From Pyrrhosoma nymphula (Eukaryota; Arthropoda; Insecta; Odonata; Coenagrionidae): DNA of 64,000 nt. This document shows positions 55,057 through 64,000 of the stretch, one piece after another. Position 1 is the first letter of the stretch, and each line of letters begins with the position of its first letter. The notes under the pieces are model-generated. The model did not search any database, had not been told where the DNA came from, and saw only the letters and a list, made by a program, of their open reading frames with translations. The DNA is taken from positions 20,680,596 through 20,744,595 of the forward strand of contig OY754330.1 of the NCBI GenBank assembly GCA_963573305.1, given 5' to 3'. A program made the translations under genes and the position numbers.

Positions 55057-55233
55057 ATAGAATCAAAACAAACTTTGTAAATTTTACAATGGATTTTATT
55101 CACTACGACCGGTTTCATCGCATAAGCGACATCTTCAGGTGAAGATGCGCACCTGAAGATGTCGATTATGCGATGAAACCGGTCGTAGTGAATAAAATTC
55201 ATTGTAAAATTTACAGTTTGTTTTGATTCTATC
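55057..55233. mobile_element. Palindromic element with hammerhead-like cores on both strands
   Basis: Arms of about 85 bp are inverted repeats (ATAGAATCAAAACAAACT at the left, complement ending at 55233). Minus core 55107-55138: CTGAAGA, TCGC/GCGA stem with TTAT loop, GAAAC, then ACCGGT and C. Plus core 55153-55184: CTGAAGA, a weaker stem, GAAAC, ACCGGT, C. All invariant core bases appear in the minus copy. A 13 bp repeat ACCTTTAACTCTG is found at 55044-55056 and 55276-55288, embedded in a longer imperfect direct repeat. Confidence 0.7.
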
Positions 55234-55369
55234 AAAATGGAATTTTACAAAGTAACGCCTGAGAGTAACGAGTTCACCTTTAACTCTGTCTTACATTGAG
55301 CGTGTCAATAAATAATTCTGAAACATAATCGTTGCGTGAATATAATACGAGGGGTGGACCCAATAACTG

Positions 55370-57300
55370 GAAGTTGGAACTATTTTATGGAAGGCGGTTT
55401 CGTTTCGCCACTATGTGCCGGTCACCTCATACATCTGCATGCCGACCTTTGGAGTCGCGTTAAGTTATACTGTCTCGTAGCGACAGGATTTTTACGAACT
55501 CTTGAACTTATATTAATTCCAACCAATGAAAAACTTGTGTCATTTGATGCGTCGAATCCTTTTACTTACGTACCTGTTGACGAAGCTCTCAGAGCAGCGA
55601 AAAACATCGTAGATACTTTAATGTAGCCATTGAACTTTTAAAAATAATGCAGTTGAGAACAAGTCAAAACAACTTTTTATTTAACGAACAAATATACCGC
55701 CCGAATGAAGGAGTAGCCGTGGGCTGTCCTCTTTCACCTATCTTAGTAGATATTTATAAGGACAACTTTGAAAGGCTACTATTCTACTCAAACAGTATCT
55801 TACTTAACAATGTTTTATATTGGTATAGATATTTAGATGATATGTTATGTCTATGGACAGGGAGCAAGCGACAGTTAGATTGTTTTTTTATCCTTTTCGA
55901 ATACCTTTCACCAAAATATTAAATTTACCTTTGAAATTGGAGGGCCCACCTTGAATTAACTAAGCCTCACTCTTTAAATTAAAAACAACAGACAAAGGGT
56001 TCTCCATTTACAGGAAACCCATCCATACAGATTGCAATCATTTCCAACGATTCCTGTCACCCCCACTCCCAGAAGCTTGGGTTTAATCATTCAATGATCC
56101 ACCACCTCATTTATTTACCATAATGAAACTCCGATTTTAACGTGGAACTTAAACCATAAGAGAAATAGCCCACAATAACGGCTATAGTGACTCAGTAATT
56201 ACAAAGTTTTAAATAAAAATCTAAACAACAAACCTTCGTGCAAACATGTTCCTAGTTACCTGTCCATCTAGAAAATAAAACCAAATGGTTTAAAATACCT
56301 TTCATGGGTCCTCTGTCCTACGCTGTCTAATACCCTCCCCGGCCATAATTTTAAGACTTGTTTTTATAATAATAATACCCTGGGATGGCTATTAGATAAT
56401 TCGAAAGACACAGTGGAAACCAACTCAAAGTGTGGTGTGTATAATTTTGTAATGACTGTGAATGGTTGTATGTCGGTCAAACTGGGCGCCATTTTCAAAC
56501 AGGAGCCAAGGAGCACCAGATCTGCCTTAAGGTGGTTGGAGCGGTAATCGTGAGTCGTTGAAGGCACATTCTAATAACTTTTCAAGCAAATCGATAAAAA
56601 TATTCTTGGACCACATTTCACTCAAGTACACCTGTTTATACGTTGGGAATCACCATACATGCAGTAATGTATCAGATGCAAGAGTTGTATTTCAAATTTT
56701 CGCCTTAATTAGAGCATTGTTTTGACTTGGATTTGCGGCGCGAAATTCGAAATTTACGAGAAAATCATATCTAAATACGCTTTTCTTACTCGGCATGATA
56801 CCTTGATATTTGTTAGCAGCTATTATAATAATATGAAAAGTATTATTTCGCATTTAGGAGAAAATCTGTACATAAGCAATCGAATTATTTCAAAATATAT
56901 GCCGTGTGCCATAAGAGTACTAGTTAAAATATCATTGAATTGCCAGGAAACCAAATCGGTAGCATGCAGTTTTTTTCACTTTTATCGATAGATATTACTA
57001 ATAAGGACACGTATGCAAAGTTTCACGCAAATCTGTATACATACAAAAATCGCTCCAGCCACCTTAAGAATAAGGACGATTCTTCGGCCTTCGCCAGACA
57101 TCTGATGGAGCTAGGCCATCGGTGCGATTTCAACCCAAAAGCTATCTACTGCACCAAGAGAGGCAGAAGGTTGGATACATACGAACAACGTATGATCGGC
57201 CTTCAAAAGGATTCCAGCCTCCTGTTGAATGACATAACCTTTCTATATCCCTCCCTTTTGCTTCTAATCACCTTACCTTCCCCATGCCCTTAAAACCCGA
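55370..57300 (+). mobile_element. Penelope-like element relic (RT and GIY-YIG) split by a MITE
   Basis: The plus strand reads LVSFDASNPFTYVPVDEAL (RT motif A region) near 55530, GVAVGCPLSPILVDIYKDNF (motif B) near 55705, and WYRYLDDMLCLWTGS (motif C) near 55820. FSIYRKPIHTDCNHFQ follows near 56005. The GIY-YIG endonuclease starts near 56430 (GVYNFV, then in another frame WLYVGQTGRHFQT and KEHQICL). It resumes after the MITE at 57066 with NKDDSSAFARHLMELGH, RGRRLDTYEQRMI and a hydrophobic end near 57280. Multiple stops and frame changes make it dead. Confidence 0.85.
56531..57063. mobile_element. 533 bp MITE with TTAA target duplication
   Basis: TTAA at 56527-56530 and 57064-57067 flank terminal inverted repeats GGTGGTTGGAGCG / CGCTCCAGCCACC (one mismatch). 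Removing the element rejoins the PLE endonuclease reading exactly (KEHQICL to NKDDSSAFARHLM). TTAA targeting is typical of the piggyBac superfamily, although the GGTGG terminus is not the classical CCC start. The interior (short frame at 56722-56991) has no recognisable transposase. Confidence 0.85.
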
Positions 57301-58374
57301 TGGCGCGCCGCCTCGAGAAACAGGGTAAAATCAACCAGAGCTTTTTCCCAATATGTAGTCAGTTATCCAGTCTCAACCCCCTTCCCCTCCCCTTTTCTCC
57401 TATCCTACCTTTTTATCCGCACCATTTTCCCTCAGACCTATGTATAGTTCTCGAATATTGATAAACCTCAACGTATTTAGCCTTTTATTTAGACTTAATC
57501 TATTATGTAAGTTCCAGACCGATTTATTCTCTGACGACGTTAATAATATTTTACGAAATCGGACATACTACGGTAGATCAGATCATGATAATAAAATTAT
57601 GGAGCTAGACTGTAGAACGGACAGATTTAAAATATTTTTCCCGCGAACGATAAAAGACCATAACAGCTGCCAATGAGCCTTTCAACTAGGTTGATCATGA
57701 ATAGATAGTGTAGCTAGTTAATACACTTCATGGTTGAGGCCTTTACTTTGTAGAAATCCATATTAAAAGAAAGAAATAGAAATACTTTGCTTATTTTCTA
57801 CAATTTTACTTTAATTGTCGACTAGTTTCGATACACTGTATCATCTTCAACGGACTAGTGGCTAGCTTTTTTTTGTAGCTAGTTAGTTTATTTACTCCAT
57901 AATACCCTTATCCTTATCTACTACCATACCCTTATCTACTACCTAGTACTAACAGAACGCCGTCCATGTTTCCAGCATAACTCTTGAATCCTTGTCCATT
58001 TATGTAGTTTTTAAATACATAAATACAAACGGTCCCTCTAGCATAAATAGCATATCTATAGTGTAGTGCATGCTTTGCCTCCCGACAAATATTAGGGATT
58101 TATGCTAATTCATCAATAGCCGTAGTTACACTAACTTTAATAGGGCATAGTGTAATGCATGTTGGTGACTACTCACCCCCTGCCATACCCTTGAGGTGGC
58201 TTGCAGGGTATTTTTCAGATGTACCTGATGAGGGTGTAACTGTCGAACACGGTTGTACATTCTGGTGTTAACTGTGGAAGTTACAAAGTTCGTTTCACTG
58301 TCAATACTACGACCGTCCACAAAGTAAAGCTTTCAATTTTGTAACGCTAAGACTTTATCTCAACGTTAAGGCTA
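57301..58374. other. PLE 3' flank and unassigned sequence
   Basis: The sequence downstream of the GIY-YIG domain is AT-rich with a hammerhead-like hairpin at 57820-57850 (separate entry). No gene was found. Confidence 0.35.
57820..57850 (-). ncRNA. Hammerhead-ribozyme-like core
   Basis: The minus strand reads TTGAAGA (C3 changed to T), a perfect 5 bp stem GATAC/GTATC with loop AGT, GAAAC, self-complementary ACTAGT, then C and GAC. Core order and helix III symmetry match PLE-type hammerheads. The C3 change would probably weaken cleavage. Confidence 0.5.
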
Positions 58375-58845
58375 TTGAGTCGGAGGGACGGTTTCCCTCA
58401 CTTGATCTTAACCAGTCTCTATTCTATTTTTTTTTCAGAAAACAACGCGAAAGAGTGTGAGGAACAGAGGTTCTTTTGCGTAAGTGAACTGTTGAAACCA
58501 ACAATTCAGCATCACTATTCCCTTAAATACCTGTCTCAACGAAAATGGAAAGGGCGAGTGCCGCAAAACATGTTATATGTTTTTTCTTTGTTACATGTGA
58601 GGAGCCTTTCCGTATATGTTCCGCATTTATTAGATAGTTTTGCATTCGACTTTAATTATTCTTTTGATGTCGTTGCTTTTTTCCCGGGGAGGACTAATGC
58701 CTTGCCAGGCGCAACTCCTATTCAAGTTTGTCCATCTCTCGTCAGTGTGTTCATACAGGGAAAGAATAGTTGCTATGGTAGAGCAATCGTCATATTTCTC
58801 CTATTCCGGAGGAATACTGCGTTGGGCGTAGGTTTGAAACGGTGA
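58375..58845 (+). CDS. Unrecognised 156-codon ORF
   Basis: An open frame with ATG at 58375 and TGA at 58843-58845. Its middle (TIQHHYSLKYLSQRKWKGRV) and a hydrophobic C-terminal third show no motif I recognise. The first part overlaps a T-rich tract that could be a splice acceptor (TTTTTTTTTCAG at 58429-58440), so a downstream exon is another possibility. Given the repeat-rich setting, chance is also likely. Confidence 0.2.
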   Translation: MSRRDGFPHLILTSLYSIFFSENNAKECEEQRFFCVSELLKPTIQHHYSLKYLSQRKWKGRVPQNMLYVFSLLHVRSLSVYVPHLLDSFAFDFNYSFDVVAFFPGRTNALPGATPIQVCPSLVSVFIQGKNSCYGRAIVIFLLFRRNTALGVGLKR

Positions 58846-59059
58846 ACATTATCGATAGAAAAACCTCAGTAGTTGGGTATCGAGCTTCTAATAAAGTCGC
58901 ATAAGATAGTGAAAAAGTTTGCTCATGTACTTTTAATACCTCTAAATAATTGAAATTTTCAGTGGACTGATTCGCATCAACCCTTAGCTTTCTTTACTGC
59001 GGACCATGGATACATGTTTTCAACGGTGTACAAGTTACCTGACCCTAAATAGGATGAGC

Positions 59060-59380
59060 GGATTCAAGCCCGCTCTACCCAGCCAGCCTCAGGAGGGACA
59101 TCAAATTAAGGGCTACTAACAGCTTGAAGATATAATGAGGAGATTTGGCCCTTTGGCCCAATGTCCATATTTCCCACACTTTTTGCAGTCGACCGTCGGA
59201 TAATACTTGATAATGTGCCCAACTTTATGACATCTAAAACAGGTCTTCGCTTGTGTTGTCCCTCCATCTTGTTTGGATCTTGCTGCAACTTGCTTATTCT
59301 TCGAGACCAACTACGCCGCATTTGTCCCGCATTAACAGAAATACCTATTAAATTCAAGTGGTGCTCTCTCCCATTCATTG
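59060..59380 (-). pseudogene. Retroelement gag fragment with CCHC zinc knuckles
   Basis: The minus frame contains KTCFRCHKVGHIIKYYP followed by CKKCGKYGHWAKG. These are two tandem zinc-knuckle-type motifs in which the last Cys of the first (Tyr here) and of the second are lost. Such arrays end Gag proteins of LTR elements and ORF1 proteins of some LINEs. No LTR, protease or RT is attached, so only a scrap remains. Confidence 0.6.
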
Positions 59381-59469
59381 ATAATATTTCTTATATAATT
59401 TCCAACCGCCCATTTCCCTTAGAGCAGCTTTTTACACTACCCTAACCCTTTCAAAACCTTTAGTCAACG

Positions 59470-60000
59470 GCAAAGACAGAAAAGACAGACTCCTAAATTC
59501 TGGAATTTATAAAATTAAATGGAATAGTTGCAATATGGCATACATCGGCCAGACTGGTAGGAGTTTTCGTACACGTATCAAAGAACACGCCAGATGTTAC
59601 AGAAATATGGATTCCACCTCACCTCATCATACGAGCGATTTTGCTCCCGAAATTTAACATGTTATTCCCAAAGGCCTGAAAATGGATGCACTGGAATAGC
59701 TAGAAATTATCAGACAGTCAAAACACCTTTGCAACAAATTATTATTTCCGCATCCCTCCCCCCTCCTTTCAGATAAAATTAATCTTTCCCGCCTCACCAG
59801 CCCTTAATCATCGTGTCTTTCATTTTTCTCCCCTCAACCCTGTCCCAATATCTGGTTTTCCCCCCCCCTCCTCCGTAACTACAACAACAATAACAGACTG
59901 AAATAACAAACTTATGTATATTATATTTTGTATACCTGACGACGCCGCAAAGCGGCGAAACTCGTCGTGCCATAATAAAATGTTGTAGAAAAGTACTAAG
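59470..60000 (+). mobile_element. Penelope-like element 3' end (GIY-YIG plus hammerhead-bearing tail)
   Basis: LNSGIYKIKWNSCNMAYIGQ then TGRSFRTRIKEHARCY at about 59495-59595 is the start of a GIY-YIG endonuclease with GIY and YIG both intact. The rest is broken by frameshifts and a stop (PEI-stop near 59657, then LEIIRQSKHLCNKL). The 3' region ends with a hammerhead-like hairpin at 59936-59966 in the sense orientation, the position expected for the PLE pseudo-LTR ribozyme. The RT part is absent (5' truncation). Confidence 0.82.
59936..59966 (+). ncRNA. Hammerhead-ribozyme-like core at PLE 3' end
   Basis: CTGACGA (59936-59942), a GC-rich hairpin (GCCGC/GCGGC with AAA loop), GAAAC (59957-59961) and GTC (59964-59966). 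All named core positions are present. One unpaired C after CTGACGA and a very short helix III are atypical. The location downstream of a GIY-YIG ORF supports a PLE hammerhead. Confidence 0.6.
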
Positions 60001-60425
60001 CTGGGTTAATTATGAGTACTAGTAACTTCTACGAAGAAAGGCCCACATCAGTCAAGTATATTTGTTGCTATGTATATTAAACAAAAATTTTAACGAAATG
60101 TTGTCAATATCTTGTTTTACCTACTGTGGAATATAGGAAGAATTGCGAGTAGAGGTGTGAGCTAGGTTTTAATTCCAATTCAATCAGTTTTGATAAATCA
60201 TAGAGATTTAATTCATTAATATAAATAGTGAATTAAACTCATTGACTAAAGGTAAGTCCACATATAAATATTTTTAGCGTAGCAGCTCAGAATTGTTAAT
60301 ATGGCATCAATAACATAAAAGAGCAATAAATAAAAGAAATACGTAATGAAAGAGTGTCATACGCAAATTGATATTTCGAGCGAGTAATCGGGTTTAGGAG
60401 CGCCACTAATCATGGCTGATTTGTA
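60001..60425. other. No gene seen
   Basis: AT-rich spacer downstream of the PLE tail; no coding or repeat structure is supported. Confidence 0.35.
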
Positions 60426-60429
60426 CCTG

Positions 60430-60893
60430 TGATTCTTACCTGTGAATTTAGAGATGGGAAAATTACCGTAATTTTCATCTGAGGTAAATTACCACGGTAA
60501 ATTACGGTAATTTTCGAAAATATACAACATTAATATATTAGAATTTTTTTTAATTGTAAAAAGAACTTCTGCAGCAAAACGCAATCTGGCTTTCTTTTGT
60601 CAAAGTGTGAGAAATTTTCAAGAAGAATAATCTAAAGATTTTAATCTTATAATTTTATAATTTAAGTAAAATATTCCAAAAATTAGTTGTACATGCGTCA
60701 ATTTATAATTAAACACGTAGGAAATGTGAACTTGATTTAAAAGAACATGTTGGGAATTTATCTGTATGAAAAATCATCTCAAACATAGGTGAATTATCTA
60801 GAAAATTACGGTAATTAACAAGGGACGTGGTAAATTACGATAAATACCACGGTAATTTACGAATCACAGTGAAGAATCGCAGATACTGACGAG
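60430..60893. repeat. Possible TIR element rich in TTACCGTAA units
   Basis: Imperfect inverted ends (GTGATTCTTACCTGTGAATT at 60429-60448; complement of CACAGTGAAGAATCGCAG at the right, 60876-60893) enclose AT-rich sequence. Repeated palindromic units of the type ATTACCGTAATTT and GGTAAATTACGG occur near both ends (60464-60520 and 60803-60864). It is non-coding, and a target duplication was not found. Confidence 0.4.
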
Positions 60894-63780
60894 TAGTAGT
60901 CACAGAATTGACTGGATTGTCACAGTTCCGCTCATCTCCACGAAATATTATTCCGAGTCGAAACGATTTTTGTCCGCCTTATTCAGTTTCCGGACCACCG
61001 CGCAACGCGGTGGGTGGGATAAGATAAGCTCCTCTCACAGTGAGCCTAGGCCGGAGGAAAGGGAAAAAGGGGAGGCAGACGCTGGCCGGCTTTTGCCCAT
61101 CGGCTCTGGCCTTCCCTCTTCTCTCCTAACCGCCTAGTCAGCAACATTTGTTATAGTTATGCGAAGGGTGAGCCGTGGAGGGGCGAGAGGAGTCGGAAAT
61201 TCGCCCTTGAGAGAATCGGTCGAAGGATTGCATCATCACCGCCATCAGGCGACGGATAGTCGAAAGAAAAACGGAGCACTTCTTCCGCAAGGGATCTTGT
61301 ATTAGCGCCTAAACCACCAACCGAATCGAAATAGAACAATCAGTCTCACATTCCCAAAATTTTCTCCTCCAAGAACTACTTCCTATCCTTTAGAACAATC
61401 CTACCACAACTAATATTTTCCCTAAATATACCTCCGTAACGTTGAACGTTCCCCAAAGATCCCAAAGATATCAGATTTTTCAAAACCACCAAATCTCTAA
61501 CCAAATCAGTTATCTACTCTAAAATTCCTGCCAGCTGTTGCAACCAGCAAAGATTCAAATCATGTTTGGTTCTTACCTCGCACCAACTGTCGAATAAATT
61601 CCTAAATTTTTCACTTCCTTCCGTTCCCTCTCGGACTAGCACCATTTATAAGAACGTTTACTACAATGCAAGCGATGCCCGGTCTTTAACTTTAGACTTT
61701 GCACCACACCCCTCAACATTAATTATCAATTATTGCCCAGTATTTAATAATAATTTTGCACCACACCACTCAATAATTACCTATTAATAACCATCGCGCA
61801 TCTTGTAATCCCTACTTCCAAAACGCCTCTCTCTCTCTGTCTCTAAAAATATTTCCTACCATGCTACTAAATTTGAATTATGCTACAATGTTGCATTCTG
61901 GCATCTTTGTTTAGGTAGATATTTGCGTGAAACTTTAAATACCTGTTCTTATTAGTGATATCTATAGATAGATATGAGTGAAATAATAGGGTAGTTTCCT
62001 TCATCAAAGAAAACAGAATTAATTTATTGCGACAGGTGCCCCAGCATAAACGTATTCATTACACGCAAATTATTTGGATTAAAAAGTCTTAGTTTACAAG
62101 TAAATTGAATGTTAATTTTAAGTTCATTTGAAAAGGCTCGGAAATGGCGGAACAGCGGCAGCTCTTATGATGACGTAACAGGTAGATAGTCAACATTGCG
62201 AGGTATATGGAATTGTCATCGACTGTACTTACTATAGTATTTCAGAGTCCCTAAAATCTGGTAAACATGTATTAATATACCTCGATTAAAATGCTCAAAT
62301 TTCGGAAAGTCTCCTCCGTTGAGCATGCCATTAAAATAAGTTTTCTAGGCTCCTACGCTACCTGCTAGTAAAGAGCTACCGCGAAGGAGTTCTTCGCGGC
62401 AAGCGTCGCATGCGCAGTGAAATGAATAACGAAACTGCGTACCTGTGACTTCGCGTTCTGTGGTGTTCCGGCCTAGATGTTTACGTTTTGATCACTTTCG
62501 TTTTGACAAACATTTCCTTTATTTCATCTTCTATTCCTTTCATTTACCATTCCTATCATTCATACCTTGCATATTTCATTAGTTACCTTTCATCATCAGT
62601 TCCTTTTGCTGATATACAAAGCCACAAGGTTTCATGAGAAGAAGTTCAATGGCTTTACAAACTGGTTTTGTACGGACAATCTACCGTAAGTGGATGTGGC
62701 CATGGTGGTGGAGTTCTTTAGAGAAGATGTTCGGTTTAGTGCAGGTGAAATCAGAGGAGTAAAGCAAGGTACTACTCTCTTCTGACAGCTTTTAACCACA
62801 AAATTCTCCTCTTCTCGATTAGTGGAACCGCGACGTAAGCTTTCTTGCTATCGCTAAATGTTGTTGTGTGACACTGCGGCACAAAACAATTTTTATAAAG
62901 CAATGTTCTTGGAGGCATGTTACTGGTACTCCTTGGAGAATATGATGCTGATCAGCTGATGCAGTGAATCACGAGTTCCCATCAATGGTCTGTGATCACG
63001 GTGAGGGGTGATCAACGCATTTTAGTTGTTTTAGTATTTGCTCATACATAGTTTGCTTCGAGATTTTGCCATCCATTATGCTATTGACGGTAAGCCTTTT
63101 TTGCTAATTTCATGTTCTGGCAATGACACCTCGACAAAGTGGATGAATTAAATTAACGTGTAATCTTATCTTAGCTGCGGCGCAGCACCTGCTCTCCGTA
63201 TAGTTATTAAGTGACGATTTCGTGCTTGCTTGCGGGAAATATTTCGAAATGAATACGAACAAAATGGTTTATTTCATGCTTTTCATACTAACTTTACCTA
63301 AAAAATAGGAGCTAGCACCATTAATTTGAGAATATATTATACTACACGATTTTCATTCCCCATACCGTAACCATAAATGTTTCATTATTTTGATGAGGTT
63401 TCTCTATGCGACTAGAGCAGCTAAATTAATAAATAAAGCTCATTTCCATTTTACACCAAGTTTACTTTTGTAAATAGTTTTTTTCCCGTCAATAAATTTA
63501 TTATTATTATTAAAGTTTTCTCGGCGGACGTCGTCTGCAGATAAGCAGCGGCGGCGAACCACCTAGCGGCAGATTGCGGTAGTTTCGTACGTACCTGTGA
63601 CGTCACACGTAGGATTAACCAGCATGCAATAGTTTGCCGTCGCGTTTTCGCGCCGTTGAATTTTTTCACTTTTTAATTAATAAGGAAAAATACTTAACGC
63701 CATTTAAAAATCGAACGGCTTCAAACACGTACTCCAGGGGTTATAAACTTCAGATCTAGGCAATAAAAAAAAAATAGGAA
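60894..63780. other. No gene seen
   Basis: There are only short frames. A GC-richer patch at about 60950-61260 has no recognisable coding or RNA structure. Inverted or coding signals were not found up to the palindromes at the right edge. Confidence 0.35.
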
Positions 63781-63782
63781 AC

Positions 63783-63931
63783 CACCCTATTGTATCGTAC
63801 CGATTTGATTTTTGGCAATAAATTGCTATTTTAACATGAATCCTTATGATCCATGGATCATAAGGATTCATGTTAATTAGCAATTAATTGCCAAATAACC
63901 AAATCGGTTTGAATATGCAACACCCTATACA
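63783..63931. repeat. Palindromic repeat with 38 bp perfect core
   Basis: The core at 63835-63872 is a perfect palindrome centred on CCATGG, starting CATGAATCCTTATGATCC. It extends imperfectly to about 70 bp per arm (CACCCTATTGTATCG at the left, the complement of CACCCTATAC at the right). A second, smaller inverted repeat (CGAAAT..ACTCATGTG / CACATGAGT..ATTTCG) follows at 63945-63996. No open frame. Confidence 0.85.
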
Positions 63932-64000
63932 ATCAAATTATTACGAAATTTAACTCATGTGCTAAGTTATGCCACATGAGTTATATTTCGTAATGTTTTA

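Noticed and set aside
1..64000. CRISPR arrays, bacterial operons, tRNA genes and intact rRNA genes
   Set aside because: I looked for regularly spaced short repeats, ribosome binding sites and complete cloverleaf or rRNA patterns and found none; all content fits a eukaryotic repeat-rich region.

Overview
This is a eukaryotic, gene-poor, AT-rich window that is very probably from an arthropod (most likely an insect). The evidence is the mix of repeats: Penelope-like elements (PLEs) with GIY-YIG endonucleases, RTE-type LINEs, a 5S-rRNA-derived SINE, a piggyBac transposase relic, a Ty3/gypsy-type LTR element and long (TA)n tracts. No intact single-copy host gene is visible. Nothing bacterial (operons, CRISPR, Shine-Dalgarno sites) is present. 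The species cannot be named from the sequence.

Layout. 1-0.8 kb: start of a LINE endonuclease on the minus strand. 1.2-3.1 kb: a decayed piggyBac transposase interrupted by a palindromic element. 6.2-21 kb: a large inverted duplication with arms of about 2.2 kb. Its left arm carries a second palindromic insertion. Its 10 kb spacer holds an unrecognised 280-320 residue ORF relic, a LINE fragment with a 2A-like motif, and an RTE LINE disrupted by a 5S-derived SINE. 22-25 kb: a palindrome, a second RTE copy on the minus strand, TA microsatellites and a PLE remnant between inverted pseudo-LTRs. 30-36.3 kb: a very young LTR retrotransposon with 934 bp LTRs that look identical, a 4 bp target duplication, an open gag, a textbook -1 frameshift signal, and a pol that keeps protease and the integrase tail but has lost the reverse transcriptase core, RNase H and integrase core. 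38.3-40.4 kb: two complementary PLE halves in opposite orientation. 41.2-42.7 kb: a frameshifted ankyrin/coiled-coil gene relic that ends at a splice donor. 49-54.8 kb: degenerate histone H2A and (twice, in tandem) H2B sequences, with a truncated LINE RT between them. 54.8-60 kb: palindromic elements, two more PLEs, and a TTAA-flanked MITE inside one of them. The last 4 kb hold only small inverted repeats.

The most interesting theme is a set of short foldback elements and PLE ends. They carry hammerhead-ribozyme-like cores (C-Y-GANGA, a short stem-loop, GAAAC, then a near-palindromic helix III ending GUC or GUU), often on both strands. Two have precise 11 and 13 bp target-site duplications. 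One of these has a matching empty site inside this same window, in the other arm of the inverted duplication. They look like retrozyme-type non-autonomous partners of the PLEs whose GIY-YIG/RT fragments surround them. The second strongest signal is the -1 frameshift cassette in a recently moved but RT-deleted LTR element.
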